Shown: piece after piece, positions 17,223 to 26,021 of the stretch
Position numbering within the stretch: the first letter of the stretch is position 1
Layout of the letters: each line of letters starts with the position of its first letter
NCBI GenBank assembly: GCA_963762315.1
Contig: CAVXKO010000003.1
Span: 620,001 to 684,000, forward strand
Length of the DNA: 64,000 nucleotides
Reading direction: 5' to 3'
From: RPQJ01 sp963762315
GTDB taxonomy: Bacteria; Pseudomonadota; Gammaproteobacteria; Steroidobacterales; Steroidobacteraceae
Made by a program: the position numbers and the translations under genes
Notes under the pieces: model-generated
Seen by the model: only the letters and a program-made list of their open reading frames with translations
What the model was told of the DNA's origin: nothing
The model's database searches: none

Positions 17223-17591
17223 ATGATCCAGATGCGAACCATGCTGCAGGCAGCCGACAACAGCGGCGCGCGCAGCCTCATGTGCATCAAGGTGCTCGGC
17301 GGCTCCAAGCGCCGTTACGCCACCGTGGGCGACGTCATCAAGGTGAGCGTCAAGGACGCGATCCCGCGCGGCAAGGTCAAGAAGGGCGAGGTCTACGACG
17401 CCGTGGTCGTGCGCACCGCCTTCGGCGTGCGCCGCCCGGACGGCTCGCTGATCCGCTTCGACGGCAACGCCGCCGTGCTGCTCACCAACAAGCTCGAGCC
17501 GATCGGCACGCGCATCTTTGGACCGGTGACCAGGGAGCTGCGCACGACGCAGTTCATGAAGATCATCTCGCTCGCGCCCGAAGTGCTTTGA
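17223..17591 (+). CDS. rplN: 50S ribosomal protein L14
   Basis: Subunit-interface protein, 122 residues, unbroken: MIQMRTMLQAADNSGARS through REEL-type end RELRTTQFMKIISLAPEVL. L14 is the docking site of RsfS, which is encoded in this window at 46961. It starts 22 bases after rpsQ with a GGAGAA ribosome-binding site. Confidence 0.95.
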   Translation: MIQMRTMLQAADNSGARSLMCIKVLGGSKRRYATVGDVIKVSVKDAIPRGKVKKGEVYDAVVVRTAFGVRRPDGSLIRFDGNAAVLLTNKLEPIGTRIFGPVTRELRTTQFMKIISLAPEVL

Positions 17592-17623
17592 GCGCGGGCG
17601 CGGGAAAGATCGAGGAAAAGGGC

Positions 17624-17941
17624 ATGAACAAGATCCGCAAGGGCGACGAAGTCGTCGTCATCACCGGCCGCGACAAGGGTCGTCGCGGCACCGTGATCCG
17701 CGTGCTCGCCGAGGACAAGGTGCTCGTCGAGAACGTGAACATGGTCAAGCGCCACACGCGTCCCAATCCGCAGAAGGGCACGCAGGGCGGCATCGTCGAG
17801 AAGGAGGCCCCGCTGCACCTCTCGAACGTGCTGCTCTGGAACCCGGTCGCGAAGAAGGGCGATCGAGTGGGTATCCGCACCCTGGCCGACGGCCGGCGCG
17901 TGCGCTTTTTCAAGTCCAACGACGAAGTCGTGGACGCCTGA
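17624..17941 (+). CDS. rplX: 50S ribosomal protein L24
   Basis: Assembly-initiator protein, 105 residues, unbroken. The KOW motif is seen in KGDEVVVITGRDKGRRGTV. ATG 17624 gives MNKIRKGDEV with GAGGAAAAGG just upstream. It ends FFKSNDEVVDA, 17 bases before rplE. Confidence 0.94.
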   Translation: MNKIRKGDEVVVITGRDKGRRGTVIRVLAEDKVLVENVNMVKRHTRPNPQKGTQGGIVEKEAPLHLSNVLLWNPVAKKGDRVGIRTLADGRRVRFFKSNDEVVDA

Positions 17942-17958
17942 CAGAGGTCGGCTTCGAG

Positions 17959-18500
17959 ATGGCAAGACTTCAGACGTTTTACCGGGAAAAGGTCGTGCCC
18001 GAGCTCATGCAGAGCCTCGGCGTGGCGAACCCCATGCAGGTCCCGAAGATCACCAAGATCACGGTGAACATGGGCGTGGGCGAAGCCGTGGCCGACAAGA
18101 AGGCGATGGAAGGCGCCGTGAGCGACATGACCGCGCTCACGGGGCAGAAGCCGGTCGTCACCAAGTCGCGCAAGGCGATCGCGGCGTTCAAGCTGCGCGC
18201 CGGCGTGCCGGTCGGCTGCCAAGCGTGACGCTGCGCGGCGCGCACATGTACGAGTTCCTCGACCGCCTGATCAACGTGGCGATGCCGCGCATCCGCGACT
18301 TCCGCGGCGTGTCGGCCCGCGCGTTCGACGGCCGCGGCAACTACACGCTCGGCGTCAAGGAACAGATCATTTTCCCCGAGATCGCATACGACCAGATCGA
18401 CGCGATCCGCGGCATGGACATCACGATCACCACCACGGCACGCGACGACCGGGAAGGCCGAGCGCTGCTCGAATCCTTCAACTTCCCGTTCCGCAAGTAA
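17959..18500 (+). CDS. rplE: 50S ribosomal protein L5
   Basis: 5S rRNA-binding protein that contacts the P-site tRNA; 179 residues after correction. It starts MARLQTFYREKVVPELMQ. Two insertions four bases apart (about 18220 and 18224, giving TGC-C-AAG-C-GTG) create a false TGA; VTLRGAHMYEFLDRLI then continues the protein to FNFPFRK. Without correction it looks like two half-genes. Confidence 0.93.
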
Positions 18501-18510
18501 GGACCGGCAA

Positions 18511-18817
18511 ATGGCGAAGACCAGCATGATCATGCGCGAGAAGCGCCGCGCGAAGCTCGTGGCGCAGTACGCTGCCAGGCGGGCCAAGCTCAAGGAAACC
18601 ATTCGCAATCCGAAGTCGACGGACTCGGAGCGCGAGGAGGCGCAGCGCAAGCTCGCAGTCGCTCCCGCGGGATTCCGCGGCCTCGCGCATGCGCAACCGC
18701 TGCGCCATCACCGGTCGCCCCCGCGGCACGTACCGCAAGTTCGGCCTCGGCCGCCAGAAGCTGCGCGAAGCGACGATGCGCGGCGACGTTCCCGGCCTGC
18801 GCAAGGCCAGCTGGTAA
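18511..18817 (+). CDS. rpsN: 30S ribosomal protein S14
   Basis: Small-subunit head protein, 101 residues after correction; the long, zinc-free form (no CxxC pairs). An extra G at about 18658 shifts the frame within KLASLPRDSAASRMRNRC. The C-terminal signature GRPRGTYRKFGLGRQKLRE and the ending GLRKASW are intact. It lies 10 bases after rplE. Confidence 0.93.
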
Positions 18818-18838
18818 GCCGGGTACTGGAGCAACAGC

Positions 18839-19234
18839 ATGAGCATGACGGATCCCATCGCGGACTTCCTGACCCGCATTCGCAACGGCCAGATGGCCGG
18901 CAAGCCCGAGGTCGCGGCCCCTGCGTCGCGCCTGAAGCTGGCGCTGGCGAAGGTGCTGAAGGAAGAGGGCTACATCGAGGACTTCGTGGTCGCCGACCAG
19001 GGCGAGAAGCCCACGGTCACGGTGCGCCTGAAGTACTACCAGGGCCGGCCGGTCATCGAGCGCCTCGAGCGCGTCAGCCGCCCCGGCCTGCGCGTCTACA
19101 AGGCCAAGGACGAGCTGCCCAAGGTGCTCGGCGGCATGGGCGTGGCCATCATTTCCACCTCCCGCGGCCTGATGACGGATCGCGAGGCGCGCGCTGCCGG
19201 CCACGGCGGCGAAGTCCTCTGCATCGTGTCGTAA
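18839..19234 (+). CDS. rpsH: 30S ribosomal protein S8
   Basis: Primary binder of the 16S central domain, 131 residues, unbroken: MSMTDPIADFLTRIRNGQ at the start, GMGVAIISTSRGLMTD and GGEVLCIVS at the end. In E. coli S8 represses the spc operon at the rplN-rplX boundary; no obvious copy of that RNA site stands out here. Confidence 0.95.
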   Translation: MSMTDPIADFLTRIRNGQMAGKPEVAAPASRLKLALAKVLKEEGYIEDFVVADQGEKPTVTVRLKYYQGRPVIERLERVSRPGLRVYKAKDELPKVLGGMGVAIISTSRGLMTDREARAAGHGGEVLCIVS

Positions 19235-19261
19235 GCGCCGCGACGAAGCAGGATCAAGAAC

Positions 19262-19798
19262 ATGTCACGAGTCGCTAGAAACCCCGTCGCCCTGCCGCAG
19301 GGCGTGACCGCCACGGTCGACGGCAGCAAGCGTCACGGTCAAGGGCGCCAAGGGCACCCTGAATGCGCCGCTGCGCAAGGGCCTGTCGCTGGCGCAGGAA
19401 GGCCAGATCGTGCGCGTCGACGGTCGACGCGCCGAACAGGGAAAGCCTGATGCACGCCGGCTCGCTGCGCGCGCACATCGCCAACATGGTGGTCGGCGTG
19501 TCGAAGGGCTACGAGAAGAAGCTCGAGCTGGTCGGCGTCGGCTATCGCGCCGCGGCCGCGGGCAGGAAACTGAACCTGACGCTCGGCTTCTCGCACCCGG
19601 TCGAGTACGACGTGCCGGAAGGCATCACGGTCGAGACGCCGACGCAGACGGAAATCCTCATCAAGGGCGCGGACAAGCAGCAGGTCGGCCAGGTGGCCGC
19701 CGAAGATCCGTGGCTATCGGTCCCCGGAGCCCTACAAGGGCAAGGGCGTTCGTTATTCCGGTGAGCGCATCGAGCTCAAGGAAACGAAGAAGAAGTAA
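19262..19798 (+). CDS. rplF: 50S ribosomal protein L6
   Basis: Protein near the factor-binding centre, 177 residues after correction. Three inserted bases (about 19330, 19422, 19705) break the frame. The corrected reading gives MSRVARNPVALPQGVTATV, VTVKGAKGTLNAPLRKGLSL, the conserved KKLELVGVGYRAAAAG, and the family ending PEPYKGKGVRYSGE followed by ETKKK. Confidence 0.93.
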
Positions 19799-19809
19799 GG
19801 GTGCCGCAT

Positions 19810-20160
19810 ATGGAAAAGAAAACCAGTCGTTTGCGCCGCGCCCGCCGGGGCCGCGCCAAGATGCAGGAGCTGAAGGTGATGCGCCTCTCGGTGCACCGCA
19901 CTCCGCAGCACATCTACGCGCAGGTGTTCGACCCGAAGTCGCAGGTCGTCGCTGCCGCATCCACGCTGCAGAAGGACGTCGCCGAGGGCCTCAAGGGCAC
20001 CGGCAACATCGAGGCCGCGAAGGCCGTGGGCAAGGCGATCGCCGAGCGGGCGAAGGCCAAGGGCGTCACGCGCGTCGCGTTCGACCGCTCGGGTTTCAAG
20101 TATCACGGGCGCATCAAGGCCCTGGCCGAAGCCGCGCGTGAAGCCGGCCTCGAGCTCTGA
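19810..20160 (+). CDS. rplR: 50S ribosomal protein L18
   Basis: 5S rRNA binder, 116 residues, unbroken. ATG 19810 (MEKKTSRLRRARRGRAKM) is preferred over an in-frame GTG at 19801 because the family starts MDKK. The core RLSVHRTPQHIYAQVF and the end GRIKALAEAAREAGLEL are typical. It starts 11 bases after rplF. Confidence 0.94.
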   Translation: MEKKTSRLRRARRGRAKMQELKVMRLSVHRTPQHIYAQVFDPKSQVVAAASTLQKDVAEGLKGTGNIEAAKAVGKAIAERAKAKGVTRVAFDRSGFKYHGRIKALAEAAREAGLEL

Positions 20161-20181
20161 GACGGGTCCTGAGGAGCAGCA

Positions 20182-20689
20182 ATGGCGAGAATCGAAAAAG
20201 TCGCGGCGGCTGACGAGTTCATCGAGAAGCTGGTGACGGTCAATCGCGTGGCGAAGGTCGTCAAGGGCGGCAAGCAGTTCGGCTTCACCGCGCTCACCGT
20301 GGTGGGCGACGGCAACGGCCGCGTGGGCTTCGGGTACGGCAAGGCGCGTGAAGTGCCGGTCGCGATCCAGAAGGCCATGCAGCAGGCCCGCAAGAACCTG
20401 GTCAACGTCAGCCTGCGCAACGCGACGCTGCACTTCGCGGTGACCGGCAAGCACGGCACCTCCAAGGTGTACATGCAGCCGGCCTCCGACGGTACCGGCG
20501 TCATCGCGGGCGGCAGCATGCGCGCGGTGTTCGAGTGCGCGGGCGTGCGCAACGTGCTCGCCAAGAGCTACGGCTCGCGCAACCCGATCAACGTCGTGCG
20601 CGCCACGATGAAGGCGCTGACCACGCATGCCTTCGCCCGAGCGCATCGCGGCGAAGCGCGGCAAGACCGTCGCCGAGATCACGGGTTGA
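20182..20689 (+). CDS. rpsE: 30S ribosomal protein S5
   Basis: Fidelity protein at the mRNA entry, 168 residues after correction. VNRVAKVVKGGKQFGFTALT and VVGDGNGRVGFGYGKARE are typical. An extra T at about 20633 (GCCTTCGCC for GCCTCGCC) shifts only the tail; corrected, the protein ends SPERIAAKRGKTVAEITG. It ends 5 bases before rpmD. This is the last frame break of the dense cluster. Confidence 0.94.
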
Positions 20690-20694
20690 ACGAC

Positions 20695-20892
20695 ATGCCA
20701 AAGACCACACCCGCCAGGAGCGTCAAGGTGACGCTCGTCAGGAGCCCCTTCGGGCAGTTGCACCGTCATCGTGCGACCGTGCGCGGCCTCGGCCTGCGCC
20801 GGATGCACCAGACCGTGACCGTCACCGACACGAAGGAGATCCGCGGCATGATCAATGCCTCGCGCCACCTCCTGCGCGTCGAAGAAGCGTGA
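20695..20892 (+). CDS. rpmD: 50S ribosomal protein L30
   Basis: Small peripheral protein, 65 residues, unbroken: VKVTLVRSPFGQLHRHRATV, GLGLRRMHQTVTVTDT, ending LLRVEEA. L30 is present in most but not all bacteria. It sits between rpsE and rplO with gaps of 5 and 7 bases. Confidence 0.93.
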   Translation: MPKTTPARSVKVTLVRSPFGQLHRHRATVRGLGLRRMHQTVTVTDTKEIRGMINASRHLLRVEEA

Positions 20893-20899
20893 GGACATC

Positions 20900-21337
20900 A
20901 TGAAGCTGAACACCATCGGCCCGGCCGCGGGCAGCAAGAAGACCCGCACCCGCGTCGGTCGCGGCGCTTCCGCCGGCCAGGGCAAGACCTGCGGCCGCGG
21001 CGTCAAGGGCCAGCGCGCCCGCAAGGGCGGCTACCACAAGGTCGGCTTCGAAGGCGGCCAGATGCCGCTGCAGCGCCGCCTGCCGAAGGTCGGCTTCCGT
21101 TCCGCCCTCGCGCGGAAGGTGGCCGAGGTGCGCGTGAGCGAACTCGCCAAGGTCGAGGGCGGCGCCGTCGATCTCGCGTCGCTCAAGAAGGCGAACCTCG
21201 TCCCGGCCGACTCGCTGCGCGCGAAGATCGTGCTCTCGGGCTCGATCAAGTCGGCGGTGACGGTCAAGGGCGTCGGCGTGACCAAGGGCGCCAAGGCCGC
21301 GATCGAAGCGGCCGGCGGCACGGTCGAGGCGGCCTGA
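20900..21337 (+). CDS. rplO: 50S ribosomal protein L15
   Basis: Late-assembly protein, 145 residues, unbroken. ATG 20900 after GAGGACATC gives MKLNTIGPAAGSKKTRTRVG. The glycine/arginine-rich N-terminal arm (GASAGQGKTCGRGVKGQRAR) and GFEGGQMPLQRRLPK are typical; the C-terminal half folds as the globular domain with GVTKGAKAAIEAAGG. Confidence 0.95.
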   Translation: MKLNTIGPAAGSKKTRTRVGRGASAGQGKTCGRGVKGQRARKGGYHKVGFEGGQMPLQRRLPKVGFRSALARKVAEVRVSELAKVEGGAVDLASLKKANLVPADSLRAKIVLSGSIKSAVTVKGVGVTKGAKAAIEAAGGTVEAA

Positions 21338-21365
21338 GGCCGCCCGACCTCGAGGAACACCACCA

Positions 21366-22709
21366 GTGGCCAATCCCACGTCATCGGGTTCGCTTGCCGC
21401 GTTCGGCGAAGCCAGCCGGCTCACCGAGCTGAGGGGCAGGTTCCTGTTCCTCATCGGCGCGCTGGTGGTGTACCGCATCGGCACGTTCATCCCGGTGCCG
21501 GGCATCGACCCGGTGGCGCTTGCGCGGTTCTTCCAGGACCAGCAGGGCACGATCCTGAGCATGTTCAACATGTTCTCGGGCGGCGCGCTGCAGCGCCTGT
21601 CGATCTTCGCCATGGGCGTGATGCCCTACATCTCCGCGTCGATCATCGTGCAGATGATGGGCGTGGTGGTGCCGAGCCTGCAGGCGCTGCGCAAGGAAGG
21701 CGAGGCCGGCCGCCGCAAGCTCACGCAGTACACGCGCTACGGCACGGTCGCCCTCGCGGCGTTCCAGGGCGCCGGCGCGGCCGTCGCGTTCCAGAACCAG
21801 GGCGTCGTGATCAACCCGGGCCCGCAGTTCCTGTTCATGGCCACCATCACGATGGTCGCGGGCACCATGTTCCTGATGTGGCTCGGCGAGCAGATCACGG
21901 AGCGCGGCCTCGGCAACGGCATCTCGATGATCATCCTCTCGGGCATCGTCGCGGGCCTGCCGGCGGCGATCGGCGGCACGCTCGAGCTGGTCCGCAACGG
22001 CGAAATCAACCCGGCGCTCGCGCTGATCCTCGTCCTGATGGTCGGCGCGGTGACGGCGTTCGTCGTGTTCGTCGAGCGCGCGCAGCGCCGCATCCCGGTG
22101 AACTACGCGAAGCGCCAGCAGGGCCGCCGCGTGTTCGCCGGCACCTCCACGCACCTGCCGTTCAAGCTCAACATGTCGGGCGTGATCCCGCCGATCTTCG
22201 CCTCGAGCCTGCTGCTCTTCCCGGCGACGATCGCCAGCTGGTTCGGCACGTCCGAGAACTTCGGCTGGCTGCAGAACGTCGCCGCGAGCCTCGGCATCGG
22301 CCAGCCGGTGCACATGGTGCTGTACTCGGCCCTGATCATCTTCTTCTGCTTCTTCTACACCGCGCTCGTGTTCAATTCGCGCGAGACCGCGGAGAACCTG
22401 AAGAAGTCCGGCGCGTTCATCCCGGGCATCCGGCCGGGACAGCACACGGCGGAGTACATCGACAAGGTGCTGACGCGCCTGACGGTCTGGGGCGCGCTGT
22501 ACGTGACCCTGGTCTGCCTGATTCCCGAAATCCTGATTTCCCAGTTCCGGGTGCCGTTCTACTTCGGCGGCACCTCGCTCATGATCATCGTGGTGGTGAT
22601 CATGGACTTCATCGCCCAGCTGCAGGCGCACCTGATGTCGCACCAGTACGAGGGGTTGATGAAGAAGGCCAACCTGCGCGGCTACGGCCGGCCGGGTTCG
22701 GTCCGCTGA
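21366..22709 (+). CDS. secY: Preprotein translocase subunit SecY
   Basis: Central pore of the Sec translocon in the inner membrane, 447 residues, unbroken, ten predicted membrane helices. Motifs: VYRIGTFIPVPGIDP in helix 1, MFSGGALQRLSIFAMGVMPY (plug/helix 2), GERGLGNGIS-type loop ITERGLGNGISMIILSGIVAG, and the cytoplasmic loop VNYAKRQQGRR. GTG 21366 is the start (MANPTSSGSLAAFGEASRL) with GAGGAACACC upstream. It is the last long gene of the spc operon. Confidence 0.97.
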   Translation: MANPTSSGSLAAFGEASRLTELRGRFLFLIGALVVYRIGTFIPVPGIDPVALARFFQDQQGTILSMFNMFSGGALQRLSIFAMGVMPYISASIIVQMMGVVVPSLQALRKEGEAGRRKLTQYTRYGTVALAAFQGAGAAVAFQNQGVVINPGPQFLFMATITMVAGTMFLMWLGEQITERGLGNGISMIILSGIVAGLPAAIGGTLELVRNGEINPALALILVLMVGAVTAFVVFVERAQRRIPVNYAKRQQGRRVFAGTSTHLPFKLNMSGVIPPIFASSLLLFPATIASWFGTSENFGWLQNVAASLGIGQPVHMVLYSALIIFFCFFYTALVFNSRETAENLKKSGAFIPGIRPGQHTAEYIDKVLTRLTVWGALYVTLVCLIPEILISQFRVPFYFGGTSLMIIVVVIMDFIAQLQAHLMSHQYEGLMKKANLRGYGRPGSVR

Positions 22710-22739
22710 CGCGGCCCGGACCGTTACGGAGAGAGAGAA

Positions 22740-22853
22740 ATGAAAGTTCGTCCCTCGGTGAAGCGGATTTGCAAGAACTGCAAGGTGGTACGGCGTCGCG
22801 GCGTGGTCTACGTGATCTGCAGCGACAAGCGCCACAAGCAGCGGCAGGGTTGA
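22740..22853 (+). CDS. rpmJ: 50S ribosomal protein L36 (zinc form)
   Basis: 37 residues, MKVRPSVKRICKNCKVVRRR. It is the zinc-binding form: Cys11, Cys14, Cys27 and His32 make the ribbon. GGAGAGAGAGAA lies just upstream of ATG 22740. It closes the spc operon; the alpha-operon promoter follows within 16 bases. Confidence 0.93.
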   Translation: MKVRPSVKRICKNCKVVRRRGVVYVICSDKRHKQRQG

Positions 22854-22868
22854 AACCCCGCTTTTGCA

Positions 22869-22897
22869 TTGAGCAGCCCTGGTTTTTCTGATACTAT
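22869..22897 (+). promoter_or_regulatory. Sigma-70 promoter of the alpha operon (rpsM)
   Basis: TTGAGC (22869-22874), 17-base spacer, TACTAT (22892-22897), in a locally A/T-richer stretch between rpmJ and rpsM. The start would lie about 25 bases before the rpsM ATG. Confidence 0.6.
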
Positions 22898-22930
22898 TCC
22901 GCGCTTTTCGCGCCCCGGAGTGAGCCAAAA

Positions 22931-23311
22931 ATGGCCCGTATTGCCGGTATCAACATCCCGATGAACAAGCACGTCGTGATCGGCCTGACGGCGATCTTCG
23001 GCGTCGGTCGTTCACAGGCCAAGGTCGCTTGCGAAGCCGCAGGCGTCAAGCCCGAGACCAAGGTCAAGGACCTGACCGAGACCGAGGTGGCCGCGCTGCG
23101 CTCGCAGATCGCGAAGCTGCCGGTCGAGGGCGACCTGCGCCGCGAAGTGTCGATGAACATCAAGCGACTGATGGACCTCGGTTCCTACCGCGGCCTCCGT
23201 CACCGCAAGGGCCTGCCGATGCGCGGACAGCGCACGCGAACCAATGCGCGCACGCGCAAGGGCCCGCGCAAGGCGGCGGTGAAGCTGAACGCACCTCCGG
23301 GCAAGGCGTAA
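22931..23311 (+). CDS. rpsM: 30S ribosomal protein S13
   Basis: Head protein contacting L5 and P-site tRNA, 126 residues, unbroken: MARIAGINIPMNKHVVIGLT, GVGRSQAKVACEAAG, SYRGLRHRKGLPMRGQRTRT. The C-terminal tail (KAAVKLNAPPGKA) is a few residues longer than in E. coli. First gene of the alpha operon. Confidence 0.95.
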   Translation: MARIAGINIPMNKHVVIGLTAIFGVGRSQAKVACEAAGVKPETKVKDLTETEVAALRSQIAKLPVEGDLRREVSMNIKRLMDLGSYRGLRHRKGLPMRGQRTRTNARTRKGPRKAAVKLNAPPGKA

Positions 23312-23346
23312 GCCGCCCCGCACTGACTGAAACAGGTTGAACTCGC

Positions 23347-23769
23347 ATGGCTGACGACAATAAGCAGTCCGGTGCGGGCGCCGCAGGCGCCGGTACCAAG
23401 ACCCGCAAGAAGGTGAAGCGTGTCGTGTCCGACGGCGTGGCCCACATCCACGCGTCGTTCAACAACACGATCGTCACGATCACCGACCGCCAGGGCAACA
23501 CGCTCTCGTGGGCGACCTCGGGCGGCTGCGGCTTCCGCGGCTCGCGCAAGAGCACGCCGTTCGCCGCGCAGGTCGCGGCCGAGAAGGCCGGCACCGCCGC
23601 GCAGGAATACGGCCTGCGCACCGTCGAAGTGAAAGTGTGCGGACCGGGCCCGGGTCGCGAGTCGGCCGTGCGCGCGCTGAACGCCGCGGGCCTGAAGGTG
23701 ACCAGCATCGAGGACGTGACGCCGATCCCGCACAACGGGTGCCGTCCGCCCAAGAAGCGCCGCGTCTGA
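23347..23769 (+). CDS. rpsK: 30S ribosomal protein S11
   Basis: Platform protein, 140 residues, unbroken. A Gly/Ala-rich N-terminal extension (SGAGAAGAGTKTRKK) precedes the conserved core VSDGVAHIHASFNNTIVTIT and CGPGPGRESAVRALNAAGLK, ending NGCRPPKKRRV. It starts 35 bases after rpsM. Confidence 0.95.
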   Translation: MADDNKQSGAGAAGAGTKTRKKVKRVVSDGVAHIHASFNNTIVTITDRQGNTLSWATSGGCGFRGSRKSTPFAAQVAAEKAGTAAQEYGLRTVEVKVCGPGPGRESAVRALNAAGLKVTSIEDVTPIPHNGCRPPKKRRV

Positions 23770-23794
23770 CGCCGCGCGCCCGAGGATAGAGAAC

Positions 23795-24418
23795 ATGGCC
23801 AGGTATCTTGGACCCAAGTGCAAGCTCTCGCGCCGCGAGGGCACCGACCTTTTCCTGAAGAGCGGCGTCAAGTCGCTCGAGTCGAAGTGCAAGCTCGAAG
23901 TGCCGCCGGGCGGCATCAAGGGCGAGCGCCGCGCGCGCGTGTCGGGCTACGGCCTGCAGCTGCGTGAAAAGCAGAAGCTGCGCCGCATGTACGGCGTGCT
24001 CGAGCGCCAGTTCCGCGGCTACTACCATGCGGCCGCCGGCCGTCCGGGCGCCACGGGCGAGACGCTGCTGCAGCTGCTCGAGGCGCGCCTCGACAACGTC
24101 GTGTACCGCATGGGCTTCGCCGTGACGCGCAACGAGGCGCGCCAGCTGGTGAGCCACGGCGCCGTGACGGTCAACGGCGAGCGCGTGAACATCCCGTCCT
24201 ACGAGTGCAAGGGCGGCGACGTGATCGCCCTGCGCGAGAAGGCGCAGAAGCAGGCCCGCATTGCGCAGGCCCTCCAGATTCGCGGCCAGGTCGGTTTCCC
24301 CGACTGGGTCGAAGTCGACGAGAAGAAGTTCTCGGGTGTCCTGAAGTCGTTGCCCGAGCGCGGCGACATCCTGCCGGACATCAACGAGAGCCTCGTCGTC
24401 GAGTTGTATTCCAAGTAA
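23795..24418 (+). CDS. rpsD: 30S ribosomal protein S4
   Basis: Assembly-initiator and alpha-operon repressor in E. coli; 207 residues, unbroken. MARYLGPKCKLSRREGTDLF, the S4 RNA-binding domain LDNVVYRMGFAVTRNEARQL and the ending DINESLVVELYSK are typical. A hairpin at 24426 separates it from rpoA. Confidence 0.96.
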   Translation: MARYLGPKCKLSRREGTDLFLKSGVKSLESKCKLEVPPGGIKGERRARVSGYGLQLREKQKLRRMYGVLERQFRGYYHAAAGRPGATGETLLQLLEARLDNVVYRMGFAVTRNEARQLVSHGAVTVNGERVNIPSYECKGGDVIALREKAQKQARIAQALQIRGQVGFPDWVEVDEKKFSGVLKSLPERGDILPDINESLVVELYSK

Positions 24419-24425
24419 GCAACCC

Positions 24426-24443
24426 GGCCCGGGCAACCGGGCC
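24426..24443 (+). other. GNRA-capped hairpin between rpsD and rpoA
   Basis: GGCCCGG, loop GCAA, CCGGGCC: a perfect 7-bp stem closed by a GNRA tetraloop, 29 bases before the rpoA start and 7 after the rpsD stop. No T-tract follows, so it is not a simple terminator; it may stabilise or separate mRNA segments. Confidence 0.5.
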
Positions 24444-24471
24444 TTCCCGCCCATAGGGCAAGGTGACTTCC

Positions 24472-25476
24472 ATGCAGTCAGCCGTCGCGGAGTTCCTCCG
24501 TCCGCGCGTGGTCAAGGTGACGCCGACGTCGCCGCGCCACGCCCGCGTCGTCATCGAACCGTTCGAGCGCGGCTTCGGCCACACGCTCGGCAACGCGCTC
24601 CGTCGCGTCCTGCTCTCGTCGATGCCCGGCAGCGCCATCACCGAGGCCGAGATCGACGGCGTGCTCCACGAGTACACCAGCATCGAGGGCGTCCAGGAGG
24701 ACGTGGTCGAGATCCTGCTGAACCTCAAGCAGGTCGCGATCCGCCTCAATGCGCGCGACGAGTCCGAGCTGCGCCTGTCGAAGAAGGGTCCGGGCCCGGT
24801 TCGCGCCGGCGACATCCAGGGCGACCACGACGTCGAGATCCTGAACCCCGAGCTGGTCATCGCCAACCTGACGAAGGCCGGCGAGCTGAACATGACGCTC
24901 AAGGTGGAGAAGGGCCGCGGCTACCGCCCGGCCGTCCAGCGCCTCGCGTTCGAGGAAGCGAGCCGCCCGATCGGCCGCCTGCTGCTCGACGCGTCGTTCA
25001 GCCCGATCCGCAAGGTCACCTACAACGTCGAAGCCGCGCGCGTCGAACAGCGCACCGACCTCGACAAGCTGATCATCGACATCGAGACCAACGGCACGAT
25101 CGACCCGGAAGAGGCGATCCGCCGCGCCGGCTCGATCCTGAAGGACCAGCTGTCGGTGTTCGTCGACCTGCAGGGCCAGGACGAAGAGAAGGCGCGCCCG
25201 GCCGACCACCACTTCGACCCGTTGCTGCTGCGTCCGGTGGACGAGCTCGAGCTGACGGTCCGCAGCGCGAACTGCCTCAAGGCCGAGAACATCCACTACA
25301 TCGGCGACCTCGTGCAGAAGACCGAAGTCGAGCTGCTGCGCACGCCGAACCTCGGCAAGAAGTCGCTCACCGAGATCAAGGAAGTGCTCGAGAGCCACGG
25401 CCTCACGCTCGGCATGCGCCTCGAGAACTGGCCGCCGGTCGGCCTGAAGCGTGACGAAGACCGCGAAATCGTCTGA
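24472..25476 (+). CDS. rpoA: RNA polymerase alpha subunit
   Basis: Dimerises to start polymerase assembly and binds UP elements and activators; 334 residues, unbroken. The N-terminal domain (about 1-235) includes GFGHTLGNALRRVLLSSMPG; the C-terminal domain includes VRSANCLKAENIHYIGDLV, whose Arg contacts DNA. ATG 24472 (MQSAVAEFLRPR) fits the family better than GTG 24463. An acidic linker (QDEEKARPADHHFDP) joins the domains. Confidence 0.97.
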   Translation: MQSAVAEFLRPRVVKVTPTSPRHARVVIEPFERGFGHTLGNALRRVLLSSMPGSAITEAEIDGVLHEYTSIEGVQEDVVEILLNLKQVAIRLNARDESELRLSKKGPGPVRAGDIQGDHDVEILNPELVIANLTKAGELNMTLKVEKGRGYRPAVQRLAFEEASRPIGRLLLDASFSPIRKVTYNVEAARVEQRTDLDKLIIDIETNGTIDPEEAIRRAGSILKDQLSVFVDLQGQDEEKARPADHHFDPLLLRPVDELELTVRSANCLKAENIHYIGDLVQKTEVELLRTPNLGKKSLTEIKEVLESHGLTLGMRLENWPPVGLKRDEDREIV

Positions 25477-25486
25477 GTAGGGAACC

Positions 25487-25997
25487 ATGAGACACGGACT
25501 TTCCGGGCGGCAGCTGAGCCGCAACACCCCGCACCGCTGGGCGATGCTCCGCAACATGGCGGCCTCGCTGCTGCGCCATGAGACGATCAAGACGACGATC
25601 CCGAAGGCGAAGGAACTGCGCCGCTACGTCGAGCCGCTGATCACGCTCGGCAAGACGGACAGCCAGGCGAACCGCCGCCGCGCGTTCTCGAAGCTGCGCG
25701 ACGAGGAAGTCGTCACCAAGCTGTTCGACGAACTCGGCCCGCGCTTCAAGGCGCGCCCGGGCGGCTACACCCGCATCCTGCACATGGCGACCCGCGCCGG
25801 CGACAACGCCGACATGGCGCTGATGGCGCTGGTCGATCGGGCGGCTCCGGCGGTCGAGGCGCCCAAGGCCGACGCAGGCGGAGAAGAAGCCGAAGGCCCG
25901 CAAGAAGAAGGCGGCGCCCGCGGCGGAAGCCGCCGGTGAGGCCGCCGCGGAGAAGAAGCCGCGCGCGCCGCGCAAGAAGAAGGCCGCTGCCGCCTGA
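25487..25997 (+). CDS. rplQ: 50S ribosomal protein L17 with long basic tail
   Basis: Tunnel-exit-side protein; the first ~120 residues (MRHGLSGRQLSRNTPHRWAM, HMATRAGDNADMALMALVD) are a normal L17. An extra G at about 25877 breaks the frame in the tail. Corrected, the protein continues as a roughly 45-residue Lys/Ala/Pro tail (EKKPKARKKKAAPAAEAA, then EKKPRAPRKKKAAAA) to TGA 25995-25997, 169 residues in all against 127 in E. coli. Last gene of the alpha operon, directly followed by a terminator. Confidence 0.93.
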
Positions 25998-26021
25998 GGT
26001 CCATCGCGGACCAGACAGAAG

